Notes: generated from the letters alone by a model not told the origin. A stretch of DNA of 30,317 nucleotides from an uncultured Lachnospiraceae bacterium (GCA_910586405.1 CAJUII010000014.1:1-30317); one strand, 5' to 3'; shown: positions 6,262 through 15,123, counted from the stretch's first letter. Made by a program: numbers and translations.

Positions 6262-8085
6262 ATGGAAAAGAAAGAGGAAGCGTTTCAGGAAATGGACGCG
6301 ATGGTAAAAAAGCGGAAATGGAAAAACAGGATGGGCATCGCGGCGGTGGGACTTCTGGTCTTTGCGATCGCAGCAGGAAGTATTGGCAGTTATATCAAAA
6401 CGAGACAGAAGGCTTCCACAAAGGAAATGGATGAATTGAATTTTGCCCAGAATATGAACGGGAATTTTAATGGAGATTCGAGAATGGTCATGGCGGCCGG
6501 AACAACCTCTGTGGGCGTGAAGGCAGTTACATTTGAGATTGATTTTTTGGAGGACACAAGCCTGTATGTCGAGGAAGTCTATCTGTCAAATGGTGACAGT
6601 GTCAAAGCAGGCGATAAGTACATAAAGTTTACCGAAGAAAGTATCATGGATGCAAGGGAAGAATTGGAATCCGCGGCACTGAGCGCACAGCTTGCCTACA
6701 GGAGCGGGCAGATTACAGACGGAGAGAGCAGATTGCAGGCAAAATATACCTATGATACAGCAATGCTTGAGGCACAGTTTGCCAAACAGATTTATGACGA
6801 CACCATCGCACAGCTAGATGCAGAGTATGCACAGGCTACAAAAGTTTACGAAGAAGCGCAACAAGCGTATCAGGAATATCTCGATCGCGTGCAAAATAAT
6901 ACTTTTTACGATGATTATGATATTGCCAATCTGAAAAAAGCATACGAGGAGGCAAAAGAACTTTGTGCGGAGAGAAAGGAATATTGGGAAGTGACGGAAG
7001 ATGAGCTCAAAAGCGGTTCATCAGAGAGTATGGGAACAGTGGGAGTGATGACGTTGAGTGGTTCCGCAGGCGAAGGGGCAGTGTCTGGAGCAAAAGATGA
7101 GTTAGATGAACCTGTGTCCCCCAATAAGGAGTCTGACACGGATACAAAGCCAAAGGAGGAGGCAGAAGACAAAGATACATCTTCTCAAATAGATCGTGAT
7201 GAATTTGCAGGATTTGGCGACATGGGGCAGCGGGCGAATCAGGATGCCCGCAATGAAAGAAACTGGATTATCAAGACCGTAAACCTTTTGGAACAGGAGG
7301 CCGAGGAGGCTGAGGAAAAATACACGACCGCCCTTGAGGAATATGAGGAAGAAATCGCTTCCGCGGAATTAACGCTTCAAAAACTGCTGAACAAGTTTGA
7401 GACGGCAAGAGAGGACTTTACAGATGCGGAGGTGTCGTATCAAAAGCAATCCTTGAATGCAAAGACCGTATATGAGACCGCTGTGGCGAAGGGCAAAACG
7501 GCACAAGATGACTATGAGACCGAGCTTACAAGTCTGAAAGACAGCCTGGACAGACTGCTGGATGCCCAAAAGGAGGCAGACAGTAATCTTGCCATGTTTG
7601 AAGCGCTCGTGGGGGACGGATATCTGAATACGGAAGAGAGCGGAACCGTATTGATGTTAATGGCAGAGGAGGGGCAGGCGCTCGCAGGTGGAAGCATGAT
7701 ATTTGCATACAGCAATCCAAATCAGATTTCTGTGTCCGTGTCGGTAAGTCAGGATGACATTGCGAAACTGTATGTCGGTGAGACGGCATCTGTAGTCTTA
7801 TCTGACCACGGCACCTACAGCGGCGTGATCGAGGCGATCAATCCCATCTCCTCATCAAAAAGCAGAACGTCGGTCAGCTATACGGTGACAGTAAACCTAC
7901 AGGGAGATGTGAGCGGAATAGACGCCAATCTGACGGCAAATGTGATATTTGGAGAAGATGCGTCTGGAAATACATCTTCTGGAGACGGACCGAGAGAACT
8001 TTCAGATACGATAATTGGCAGAGAGGAGGAGGAACATGGGCAGCGAGGAAGAGCAGACCAAAACACGGATGTCGCGCAGGACTAA
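6262..8085 (+). CDS. HlyD/MacA-like adaptor protein 1 (membrane fusion protein lacking the C-terminal domain)
   Basis: First of three paralogous adaptors. It has a single membrane anchor (about residues 24-45), a lipoyl-like half (VEEVYLSNGDSVKAGDKYIKF, 85-105) and two long coiled-coil arms (about 115-245 and 330-455). The second lipoyl half (GTVLMLMAEEGQALAGGS) and a beta-barrel domain (about 490-580, ending VNLQGDVSGIDANLTANVIF) follow. Unlike the next two genes it stops after the barrel with a hydrophilic tail and lacks the membrane-proximal domain. A polar Ser/Glu/Asp/Lys-rich insert (about 250-328) separates the two coiled-coil arms. The ribosome site AGGAGAGG is well placed. Its end overlaps the next gene by 50 bp. 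Adaptors bridge an ABC permease and extracytoplasmic substrates or partners. Confidence 0.82.
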   Translation: MEKKEEAFQEMDAMVKKRKWKNRMGIAAVGLLVFAIAAGSIGSYIKTRQKASTKEMDELNFAQNMNGNFNGDSRMVMAAGTTSVGVKAVTFEIDFLEDTSLYVEEVYLSNGDSVKAGDKYIKFTEESIMDAREELESAALSAQLAYRSGQITDGESRLQAKYTYDTAMLEAQFAKQIYDDTIAQLDAEYAQATKVYEEAQQAYQEYLDRVQNNTFYDDYDIANLKKAYEEAKELCAERKEYWEVTEDELKSGSSESMGTVGVMTLSGSAGEGAVSGAKDELDEPVSPNKESDTDTKPKEEAEDKDTSSQIDRDEFAGFGDMGQRANQDARNERNWIIKTVNLLEQEAEEAEEKYTTALEEYEEEIASAELTLQKLLNKFETAREDFTDAEVSYQKQSLNAKTVYETAVAKGKTAQDDYETELTSLKDSLDRLLDAQKEADSNLAMFEALVGDGYLNTEESGTVLMLMAEEGQALAGGSMIFAYSNPNQISVSVSVSQDDIAKLYVGETASVVLSDHGTYSGVIEAINPISSSKSRTSVSYTVTVNLQGDVSGIDANLTANVIFGEDASGNTSSGDGPRELSDTIIGREEEEHGQRGRADQNTDVAQD

Positions 8086-9658
8086 AAAGAACCTGGCAGT
8101 CCTGTGTACGGTGGCTGCGGTCATCATTGCGGCCGCATGCTACACGATTTTTATAAAACCAGCGCAGAACGTCCAGCAGTGGGCATACAGTGAACAGACT
8201 GTACAACACGGGACGCTCAAAAGCAGCGTGACAGAGAGCGGAACCGTGGCGTTTGGTATCACATCCCAGATTTATGATCTTGACGTGTCTACGGAGGATG
8301 ACAGTGACGATGACGAAGAGGAGGAGGGTGGAAACTATCTGAAAGTGGAGGAAGTCTATGTAGCTGTCGGGCAGCGTGTTCAGGAGGGGGATAAAGTATA
8401 CAAGTTTACGCAGGACAGTATAGATTCTGTGCGCAGGGCGCTCACCTATGAGAAGACAGAGGCGCAGATTGCGCTTGCGACAGCGCAGTCTGCGTATGAG
8501 ATCGGCGTGCTGGAGGCAGAGCTATCCCGCGATGAAACGCTGCTTGACACATCGCTGGCACAGACTTCTTATGATACTGCTATAGCGCGTCTTTCTAATG
8601 ATTTGGCGGCAAAAAATCTTGAGATTCAACAGCTCCTGAAAGATATCTACAAATTGCAGTGCGATCTGACACAAGAGGATTATCTCGAAGAAAAAGCCGA
8701 TATTTTGGAGGCGTATGAGGATGCCATCGAGGGTGTTGAAGACGCGAGTGAAGATTATGTCACAAACAGGGTGGACGCAGCACAGGCATTTCAGTCAGCG
8801 AAGGCATCCTATGAACAGTTTTTCAGCCAGTTTGATGAATCTAATCAGCAGATTCAGGATAAGATTGACGAAGTGTACGAAATAGAAGCAGATATTGTAT
8901 ACAACCAGCAGTTGCTGGAAAAAGAACTGCTGGCGGCACAGCAGGATTTGAAAACATCTACGGTTAGCGGTGAGATTGCGGATGTAAAATATCAGAACAG
9001 TCTGACCAGTTACGAGAATGCGCTTTCCAAGGCGCAGCGGGAACTTGATGAGGCATCGGAAAAACTGGCTGCTTTCGACGAATTTGTGGGAGATGGGACA
9101 GTCTGTGTCGAGGGAAGTGGTATTATCACGGAAATCGGGTATGAGAAGGGGGAGTATCTGATGAATGCTGGCACGCTGGTTTCCTTTGCAAAGCCAGATG
9201 AAATGACAGTCTCCGTGGACGTATCACAGGAAGATGTAGTGACCCTGAAAGTGGGCGACGCAGTGGAATTAAGTGTTTCCGCATACGAGGGGGAACCTTA
9301 TCACGGCGTGATCAAGTCGATAACAACGACTGCCACAAGCAGAAGTTCCGCTACGATCAGTTATCCGATAGTGGTTTCGATACAGGGAGACACCTCTTTG
9401 CTTTACAGCGGCATGACAGTGGATGTGACATTTGTCACAGAAGAAGCAGAGAACATCAACTACGTTCTGCGCAAAGCAGTCGTGGAGGAAAATGGTAAAA
9501 GTCAGCTGTATATGAAATCTGGGGAGACGTATGTGCTTACGCCTGTCACGACAGGGTTTAATAACGGTGAATACATAGAAGTCAGAGATGGAATGAACGA
9601 AGGCGACAGGTATTACATCAGGACATTGATTCAGAAAGGAGACGCAGATGAAGACTAA
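8036..9658 (+). CDS. HlyD/MacA-like adaptor protein 2
   Basis: Second adaptor, 540 residues from the ATG at 8036, chosen because GGAGGAGGAA directly precedes it (a TTG at 8015 would add seven residues). The anchor is at about 20-40. A strongly acidic run (EDDSDDDEEEE, about 87-97) interrupts the first barrel strand before the lipoyl half (VEEVYVAVGQRVQEGDKVYKF). Long coiled coils follow (about 130-350), then the second lipoyl half (GSGIITEIGYEKGEYLMNAG), the beta-barrel and a full membrane-proximal domain (VLRKAVVEENGKSQLYM to GMNEGDRYYIRTL). The order matches MacA-like adaptors. It overlaps the upstream gene by 50 bp and the downstream gene by 11 bp. Confidence 0.85.
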   Translation: MGSEEEQTKTRMSRRTKKNLAVLCTVAAVIIAAACYTIFIKPAQNVQQWAYSEQTVQHGTLKSSVTESGTVAFGITSQIYDLDVSTEDDSDDDEEEEGGNYLKVEEVYVAVGQRVQEGDKVYKFTQDSIDSVRRALTYEKTEAQIALATAQSAYEIGVLEAELSRDETLLDTSLAQTSYDTAIARLSNDLAAKNLEIQQLLKDIYKLQCDLTQEDYLEEKADILEAYEDAIEGVEDASEDYVTNRVDAAQAFQSAKASYEQFFSQFDESNQQIQDKIDEVYEIEADIVYNQQLLEKELLAAQQDLKTSTVSGEIADVKYQNSLTSYENALSKAQRELDEASEKLAAFDEFVGDGTVCVEGSGIITEIGYEKGEYLMNAGTLVSFAKPDEMTVSVDVSQEDVVTLKVGDAVELSVSAYEGEPYHGVIKSITTTATSRSSATISYPIVVSIQGDTSLLYSGMTVDVTFVTEEAENINYVLRKAVVEENGKSQLYMKSGETYVLTPVTTGFNNGEYIEVRDGMNEGDRYYIRTLIQKGDADED

Positions 9659-11324
9659 GACTAAGACGAAGCTGCTTATGGGGATCGGCGCGGCAGCAGT
9701 GGTAGGTATTTTGGCTGTTTTACTGCGTCTTGTGGGACGTGAGCACAGCGGGGAGGAGGTTGTATACAGGGAAGATAGAGTCGAGTATGGAAGCCTTACA
9801 GTCGGAATCACGGATGAAGCGACAGTGGAGATTGGCACACTGGAACAGCGTTTTGATCTGGATATCAGTGCACTTGTGGACGGTGGCAGCGTCTCGGACA
9901 CTCAGGCGGCTGGTGCCATGCCGGGAGGATTTGGCGGCATGGGAAATGGAGGTACTGGCATGTTGTCATTTGGCTCGTTGAATGTGGACAGTCCGGCGTC
10001 ACAGAGCCAGTCCCTCGAAGTGGCGGATGTCAGGATTGCCGTTGGGCAGGAGATAAGAGAGGGGGATTTGATCTATACGCTGACAACAGAGAGTGTGGAT
10101 GAAATTCGTGGGACACTCTCTGAGGATATCGACGATGCAAAGGCTGACTATGAGGCGCTTGAGGTCGAGCAGGAGGAGTCCAGAACACAGGCACAGCAAG
10201 GATATGACACTTATGTCACAAATGGGAAATATGCGCAGCTGATTTATCAGAATGCGCTGAAAACCTATCAGGATGCATTGGAGGAGGCAGTGGAGAATGT
10301 GGACGACCAACAGAATGCATACAATGAAAAATTGCTGGAGTTTGCAGATCTTCAGGAGGAGTATGCCAAAACACTAGAACTTGTGCGCGAAGCCCAAGGA
10401 GCTGTCTCGGAAAACTACGAAGGACGGCACGAGAATGCCTATTATTATACCGTCTATTTGAATACTAGGGACACAGCGCAAAAGCTTGCAGAACAGTTTG
10501 AGGAGGAGCTTGAGAGCACAAATGAGGAGCTAGAACAACTTTCGCTGGATATACAGACAGCCGTCCGCACCATGAATCAGTGTCAGCTTGACTATGAGAA
10601 GGCAAAGCTAGAACTGGGACAGACGCAGGATATTGATATCTATTACGCTGGTAAGGCATCGGAGTGGTATTCTATACAGACGGCAAGCCTTGACAATGAA
10701 CTGTCCTCCGCGAAGAACCGCTATGACGCGGCAGTGGAGAAGCTTGCAGCGTTTGATAGTTCTGTACAGGACAACGGCATTGTATCCGAATACAGCGGTG
10801 TTGTGACGGAAGTACTTCTCTCGGAGGGAGATACGCTGTCCGGCGGAAGTGGTCTTGTGGTGCTGAATGATCAGGAGACTGTGACAATGGACGTGTCTCT
10901 CGGCGAGGATGATTACAATGCGGTTGACAGGGATGGCACAGTCAATATTGTCTTTACGGCATATCCTGACGAAATGTATTCCGGCAGAATAACTGAAGTG
11001 TCTGATGCAGAATATGACAGCAGTTCGGGTGCTGTTTATTATACAGTCAGCGTGACGGTACAGGGTGACGTGTCAGGGCTGTATGAGGGAATGACCGGCG
11101 ATGTGACATTTGTGACAAAGGAGATGAAGGAGGTCTGTTATGTGTCAAACCGGGCAGTTTTCAGAGAAGGGACAAAATCTTATGTCAAGGTGCGCGATGA
11201 CAGTGGAGACATCGTGAAACAGGAAGTTGTGACGGGATTTTCGGACGGTATCCATGTTGAGGTTGTGACAGGACTTTCTGAGGGGGATATTGTCCTGATC
11301 GAGAGCAAGGTAGGTGAAGCATGA
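9648..11324 (+). CDS. HlyD/MacA-like adaptor protein 3 with Gly/Met-rich insert
   Basis: Third adaptor, 558 residues. The anchor is at about 8-29. A glycine- and methionine-rich stretch (about 88-106, AGAMPGGFGGMGNGGTGM) sits where adaptor 2 has its acidic run, just ahead of the lipoyl half (VADVRIAVGQEIREGDLIYTL). Coiled-coil arms span roughly 150-370. The second lipoyl half (YSGVVTEVLLSEGDTLSGG), the barrel and the membrane-proximal domain (CYVSNRAVFREGTKSYVKV to GLSEGDIVLIES) are complete. AAGGAG precedes the ATG, which lies inside the end of adaptor 2. Its stop overlaps the permease start as ATGA. The tight coupling implies a shared complex with the permease. Confidence 0.86.
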   Translation: MKTKTKTKLLMGIGAAAVVGILAVLLRLVGREHSGEEVVYREDRVEYGSLTVGITDEATVEIGTLEQRFDLDISALVDGGSVSDTQAAGAMPGGFGGMGNGGTGMLSFGSLNVDSPASQSQSLEVADVRIAVGQEIREGDLIYTLTTESVDEIRGTLSEDIDDAKADYEALEVEQEESRTQAQQGYDTYVTNGKYAQLIYQNALKTYQDALEEAVENVDDQQNAYNEKLLEFADLQEEYAKTLELVREAQGAVSENYEGRHENAYYYTVYLNTRDTAQKLAEQFEEELESTNEELEQLSLDIQTAVRTMNQCQLDYEKAKLELGQTQDIDIYYAGKASEWYSIQTASLDNELSSAKNRYDAAVEKLAAFDSSVQDNGIVSEYSGVVTEVLLSEGDTLSGGSGLVVLNDQETVTMDVSLGEDDYNAVDRDGTVNIVFTAYPDEMYSGRITEVSDAEYDSSSGAVYYTVSVTVQGDVSGLYEGMTGDVTFVTKEMKEVCYVSNRAVFREGTKSYVKVRDDSGDIVKQEVVTGFSDGIHVEVVTGLSEGDIVLIESKVGEA

Positions 11325-12652
11325 GGATTTCAGAATTATTAAGGCTTGTCATCATCAATCTCTCCCAGAATAAGTTCAAGGTCATTCTGACCTCTGTCGG
11401 CATCATTGTAGGCTCTGCCACTATCATGATGGTGCTCGCGATCGGAACAGGCGGAAAGCTGGAAGTTGCGGAACAGTTTAAGAACCTCAATGCAGGCGCG
11501 ATAGACATTGTTTATGAATCGAATGCAGCCGAGTTTGGCGGCAGGGGAAAAGGCGGCGGAATGCCTGGCGGCGTGGTGCCCCAGGGTGGGATGCGAGGCA
11601 GTATGCAGGCCGGCGGGATGCCGCCAATGAATGAATTTTTCGGCAATTGGGGCAGCAGTGGAGACACGACCAATCAGGAGAAGATTGTCCTGTCCACAGA
11701 GGATATGGAGGAGCTTTCAGTATTTGTTCCCAATGTCTCAGATGTGACCATATCCTATACAACGACGACAGAGGTGGAAGGAGGCGTGCTTGAAGCTGCG
11801 GGGTCCTACACGATTGCAGGTGTGAAGAACAATTATATGACGATGAGTAATCTCTCAATGATAACGGGAGAATTTTTGACCAGCGAAAATGATGAGAACA
11901 AAGAGAAATACTGTGTGCTGGGCTATTCTATCGCAAAGGAAATATTTGGAAGTGTGTATACAGCATATGATGATGTGGTCTATATTGACGCAAGACCGTA
12001 TGTGGTGAGCGGCGTGCTGGAGGAAATGGGGAGTGTCTCCTCAGGCATTAGTCCAGATACGACAATTTTTATTCCATATGATACAGGTGTGAAGTATATT
12101 ACGGGACAGAATATCAGTCCGACAATTACTGTAATTTCTGCGGATGTCAACGAGGTTGATACCGTGATCGAAAATGTAAAGACTGTTCTTGCCGACAGCT
12201 ATGCGAATGCAGAGTTTACCATTTCCGATGCGGGAACCAAGATGGAAGCGGCGTCAAAGTCCAATGATACCTTGCAGCTACTGCTCATTGCGATGGCAGT
12301 GATCGTGTTTATTGTGGGTGGAATCGGTATTATGAATGTGCTTTTTGTGTCTGTAAAGGAGCGGACGAATGAAATTGGCATCCTCAAGGCACTCGGCTGC
12401 TCCAAGCGGGATATTTTGCTGGAATTTTTGTTTGAGGCATGTTTTATGAGCCTTATTGGATCAATCCTTGGCGTGCTCGTCGCGTTTGGCGTTACACCAG
12501 TGATAGAGAGCTTTTCTGTCAGGGTAGAGTTATCTGCGCAGGGCGCGCTGCTGTCACTTGCGTTCGGGGCGATAACAGGGACAATTTTTGGATTTTACCC
12601 TGCTTATAAAGCGTCGTCGCTTATACCTGTCGTCGCGCTGAATCAGGAGTAG
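11321..12652 (+). CDS. MacB/FtsX-type ABC transporter permease with Gly/Met-rich extracytoplasmic insert
   Basis: Membrane component of a MacB-like exporter without a fused ATPase, 443 residues. Topology: one N-terminal helix (about 20-42), a large extracytoplasmic domain (about 45-315), then three helices (about 319-345, 370-392, 407-427). Family landmarks are IGTGGK after helix 1, GGIGIMNVLFVSVKERTNEIGILKALGCSKRDIL (coupling helix region, split over 333-366) and the PAYKASSLIPVVAL end. A Gly/Met/Pro-rich insert at about 72-112 (FGGRGKGGGMPGGV and following) echoes the one in adaptor 3. The start overlaps the adaptor 3 stop (ATGA). Confidence 0.92.
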   Translation: MRISELLRLVIINLSQNKFKVILTSVGIIVGSATIMMVLAIGTGGKLEVAEQFKNLNAGAIDIVYESNAAEFGGRGKGGGMPGGVVPQGGMRGSMQAGGMPPMNEFFGNWGSSGDTTNQEKIVLSTEDMEELSVFVPNVSDVTISYTTTTEVEGGVLEAAGSYTIAGVKNNYMTMSNLSMITGEFLTSENDENKEKYCVLGYSIAKEIFGSVYTAYDDVVYIDARPYVVSGVLEEMGSVSSGISPDTTIFIPYDTGVKYITGQNISPTITVISADVNEVDTVIENVKTVLADSYANAEFTISDAGTKMEAASKSNDTLQLLLIAMAVIVFIVGGIGIMNVLFVSVKERTNEIGILKALGCSKRDILLEFLFEACFMSLIGSILGVLVAFGVTPVIESFSVRVELSAQGALLSLAFGAITGTIFGFYPAYKASSLIPVVALNQE

Positions 12653-12725
12653 GGAGCGTCTGGCTAAGCGTAAGACTTCGAGACAGCCGAATGGAAGATC
12701 CTGTGGGGAGTTAGGGGGAAGTAAA

Positions 12726-13253
12726 ATGGAGAAAGGTAAGAATAGAAAGAACAAAAAAGGATGGATAATTATTTTGCTGGTTCTGTTTGTGGTGGCAGGT
12801 GCAGGAGTCTATTATGGGGTTCTTCCGCAGGCCCATGCGGCAGATGAAAATAGAGAACCTGTTCTGGAAGAAGGGCAGGAGTATACCTACGCAGAGATTA
12901 CGTCCATATTGGGCAATGAGATGACGTATGTTGTTTTGGATGCGCAGACAGTCGATTTTGATGAGTCACAAGAACGAGGCCGCGGGAAGAGCGCGCGCAG
13001 TTACAGTGAGAATGCCAGTGAAGGAAGACGCGGTGTAGCAGTAGCGCAGGATGGGGAGACGCCGTTGGAAGGAGCATTTACTGAGACAGATGAGGTTGGG
13101 CAGATACAGATTCCCGTGGGCACAGAAGTGGAGACGAAACTAGGCACAGTAACGACATTTTCACGTCTGTCAAATGGAGATATGATTAAAATGCTGCTGC
13201 AAAAAGATCGTGCGGGCAATAAAGCATTGATGAAAATATGGATTATGAAATAG
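12726..13253 (+). CDS. Small membrane-anchored protein of unknown function in the exporter operon
   Basis: 175 residues with a basic N-terminus, a hydrophobic helix (about 13-31) and a possible signal-peptide cleavage site after AHA (about residue 37-38), followed by an extracytoplasmic part. A low-complexity Arg/Ser/Gly-rich region (about 82-102) separates two short beta-like segments (YTYAEITSILGNEMTYVVLDAQ and the segment from IQIPVGTEVETKLG to the end). I recognise no family. It is held between the permease and the ATPase on one strand with short gaps (73 and 13 bp), which suggests it belongs to the transporter, perhaps as a substrate-side accessory or regulator. Confidence 0.72.
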   Translation: MEKGKNRKNKKGWIIILLVLFVVAGAGVYYGVLPQAHAADENREPVLEEGQEYTYAEITSILGNEMTYVVLDAQTVDFDESQERGRGKSARSYSENASEGRRGVAVAQDGETPLEGAFTETDEVGQIQIPVGTEVETKLGTVTTFSRLSNGDMIKMLLQKDRAGNKALMKIWIMK

Positions 13254-13266
13254 GGAGGCGCAGACT

Positions 13267-13941
13267 GTGGAGGAAAACATAATAGAGATAAAGGACGTGA
13301 ATAAAGGCTACAGGCTAGGCGACGACATAGTTCCGGTTCTAAAAGACATCAACTTCACGGTGAGAAAGGGCGAGTTTGTGGCAATTCTCGGACCGTCCGG
13401 CTCCGGCAAGACGACGCTGATGAATATTATTGGCTGTATGGATGTGCTGGATTCCGGCGAATATTATCTCAATGGCAGGGCAATTCACGACACCAAGGAA
13501 AGCGAGATGACAGAAGTGCGCAACAAAGAGATTGGGTTTATTTTCCAGAATTACCAGTTGATTCCGACTTATAATGTGATGCAGAATATTATTATGCCGC
13601 TGCTTATACGAGGCATAGGACATCGGGAAGCAAAGAGACAGTGCAGTGAAATCGTAAAACTTTTGGGCATTGCGCACAGGCTAGACCACAGACCCAATGA
13701 GCTTTCCGGTGGTCAGAAACAGCGTGTATCCATCGCGAGGGCTCTGGCAAGTGAACCGGCAATTCTTCTTGCCGACGAGCCGACAGGGGCGCTTGACAGT
13801 GCGAGCGGACAGGAGGTGCTGAAACTTTTTGACAATCTGAATCAGTTGGGGAATACCATTGTCATGATTACGCACGACCTGAAAGTGGCCAGGGCGGCGA
13901 AACGCATTGTGCGCATTGTAGATGGATGTCTGTCAGAATGA
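13267..13941 (+). CDS. MacB/LolD-type ABC transporter ATP-binding protein
   Basis: ATPase partner of the permease, 224 residues. Walker A GPSGSGKT (42-49), Q-loop FIFQNYQLIP (91-100), signature LSGGQKQR (146-153), Walker B ILLADEP (166-172), D-loop SALD-type GALD, and H-loop His203 (ITHD). The spacing and the MNIIGCMD sequence after Walker A are typical of the MacB/LolD/FtsE group, which drive mechanotransmission rather than pore transport. It starts at a GTG 13 bp after the preceding gene, with GGGAGG upstream. It ends directly after the last core strand, with no extension. Confidence 0.95.
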   Translation: MEENIIEIKDVNKGYRLGDDIVPVLKDINFTVRKGEFVAILGPSGSGKTTLMNIIGCMDVLDSGEYYLNGRAIHDTKESEMTEVRNKEIGFIFQNYQLIPTYNVMQNIIMPLLIRGIGHREAKRQCSEIVKLLGIAHRLDHRPNELSGGQKQRVSIARALASEPAILLADEPTGALDSASGQEVLKLFDNLNQLGNTIVMITHDLKVARAAKRIVRIVDGCLSE

Positions 13942-13993
13942 TATCTCAATAAATGCGAATACTAAGAATATCATAAAGAAGGAGTATCAACGG

Positions 13994-14575
13994 ATGGCAA
14001 AGTTATATTTTAACTATGGTGCGATGAACAGCTCCAAGACAGCCAATGCACTGATGACCTATTTTAATTACAAGGAAGTGGGACAGCGCGCCCTGCTGTG
14101 TAAGACCGATACGGATACGCGGGATGGCGCGCGGGTCCTTCGCTCGCGCATTGGTCTGGAACAGAATTGTATCCTGCTCTATGAACTGATGGAGATGCCG
14201 AAGGAGGAAATCAAAACATATCACTGCATCATCGTGGACGAGGTGCAGTTTGCCACAAAGGAGCAGATTGATTTCCTCTCGGATATTGTGGACTTCATGG
14301 ATGTGCCAGTCGTGTGTTATGGGCTTCGGACAGACTTCCAGAATCAGCTCTTTCCGGGGAGTGAGCGGCTGATCGCTGTTGCAGACACGATCAGGGAGAT
14401 CAAGACCGTGTGCTGGTGCGGCAAAAAGGCGACATGCAATGCGCGCTTTAACAGGGATGGGATTGTGCGTGACGGGGAGCAGGTCGTGCTTGGCGCTAAC
14501 GACAGTTATGTTGCGCTTTGCCGGAGACATTTTAAGCTTGGGATGCTGTGTCCTGAATCTGGCTTAAGCTCATGA
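13994..14575 (+). CDS. tdk: Thymidine kinase (type II)
   Basis: Phosphorylates thymidine to dTMP in pyrimidine salvage. I chose the ATG at 13994 because AAGGAG lies just ahead (about 13979-13984); an in-frame ATG at 13922 lies inside the ATPase gene. P-loop GAMNSSKT (9-16), a slight variant of the usual GxMxSGK[ST] with Ser in place of Gly; Walker B-like VDEVQF (81-86, catalytic Glu83); the lasso zinc site with Cys140, Cys142, Cys148 and a CRRH pair (176-179). Length 193 is normal. It may be read from the exporter operon or its own promoter. Its 3' end overlaps the convergent CYTH gene by 44 bp. Confidence 0.93.
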   Translation: MAKLYFNYGAMNSSKTANALMTYFNYKEVGQRALLCKTDTDTRDGARVLRSRIGLEQNCILLYELMEMPKEEIKTYHCIIVDEVQFATKEQIDFLSDIVDFMDVPVVCYGLRTDFQNQLFPGSERLIAVADTIREIKTVCWCGKKATCNARFNRDGIVRDGEQVVLGANDSYVALCRRHFKLGMLCPESGLSS

Positions 14576-15050
14576 CAGAATTATGGTATTCGGGATTGTT
14601 GGTGACATCCTCGTCAAACCATGCAGGCGGGATAAAGGCGTCTGCCATCTCGATGCTTGGAAACTCTACCTCCGCCATGACCAGCGGCGCAAAGGGCGGT
14701 GCAAAGATATCCAGTTCTATGGAGAGTGCCGGCTCAGCTGATGGAACAAAGCTTTTCTGAAACTGTGGGTCCTTGACTGGAATGATATAACGCTTCTTGG
14801 AAATAATATTTCCGTCAGCCTTGGTGCGTAAGTGGCAGTAGGATTTCTCGTCAAGCGGGAGGTTATACTCCTCGCGCGCCATCAGACCGCTGCCCTTGTA
14901 TGTCAGATAATACGTATCGTCGGATTTGCGGATACGCACGACGGGAGAGGTGTTCAGATACGCCTGCTCAATGATTTTGCAGGGGTAGTGCTCGAGGTTG
15001 TCTGGCAGCTTTTTGATTGTGTATTTTCTTTCTATTTCCATATTCTCCAT
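14532..15050 (-). CDS. CYTH-domain protein (triphosphate tunnel metalloenzyme family)
   Basis: CYTH/TTM proteins bind triphosphates in a beta-tunnel; bacterial members are tripolyphosphatases or similar. The hallmark ExExK (E5-I-E7-R-K9) is at the N-terminus, and further tunnel charges are visible: VRIRK (38-42), YLTYKG, the EYNLPL strand and MAEVEF (about 125-130). The 172-residue length is typical. The start is ATG 15050 with a G-rich stretch five bases upstream; ATG 15041 (M-E-I-E-R-K), preceded by GGAG, is also possible. The gene converges on tdk and overlaps it by 44 bp. The substrate cannot be told from the sequence. Confidence 0.88.
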   Translation of the reverse strand: MENMEIERKYTIKKLPDNLEHYPCKIIEQAYLNTSPVVRIRKSDDTYYLTYKGSGLMAREEYNLPLDEKSYCHLRTKADGNIISKKRYIIPVKDPQFQKSFVPSAEPALSIELDIFAPPFAPLVMAEVEFPSIEMADAFIPPAWFDEDVTNNPEYHNSVMSLSQIQDTASQA

Positions 15051-15123
15051 ATGAATCCCCCATTCTTGTCAAAGTCTGCGAATTTTCTGTGTGTTTCACA
15101 TGCTTTTGACCTTTCATGATACG

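Noticed and set aside
6141..6434. 97-codon plus-strand frame ahead of and inside adaptor 1
   Set aside because: Out of frame with the clearly coding adaptor, with Gly/Lys/Trp-rich composition typical of a shadow frame and no ribosome site.
9269..9901. 210-codon minus-strand frame opposite adaptors 2 and 3
   Set aside because: Ser/Pro/Thr-rich antisense shadow of two real genes, without a start site.
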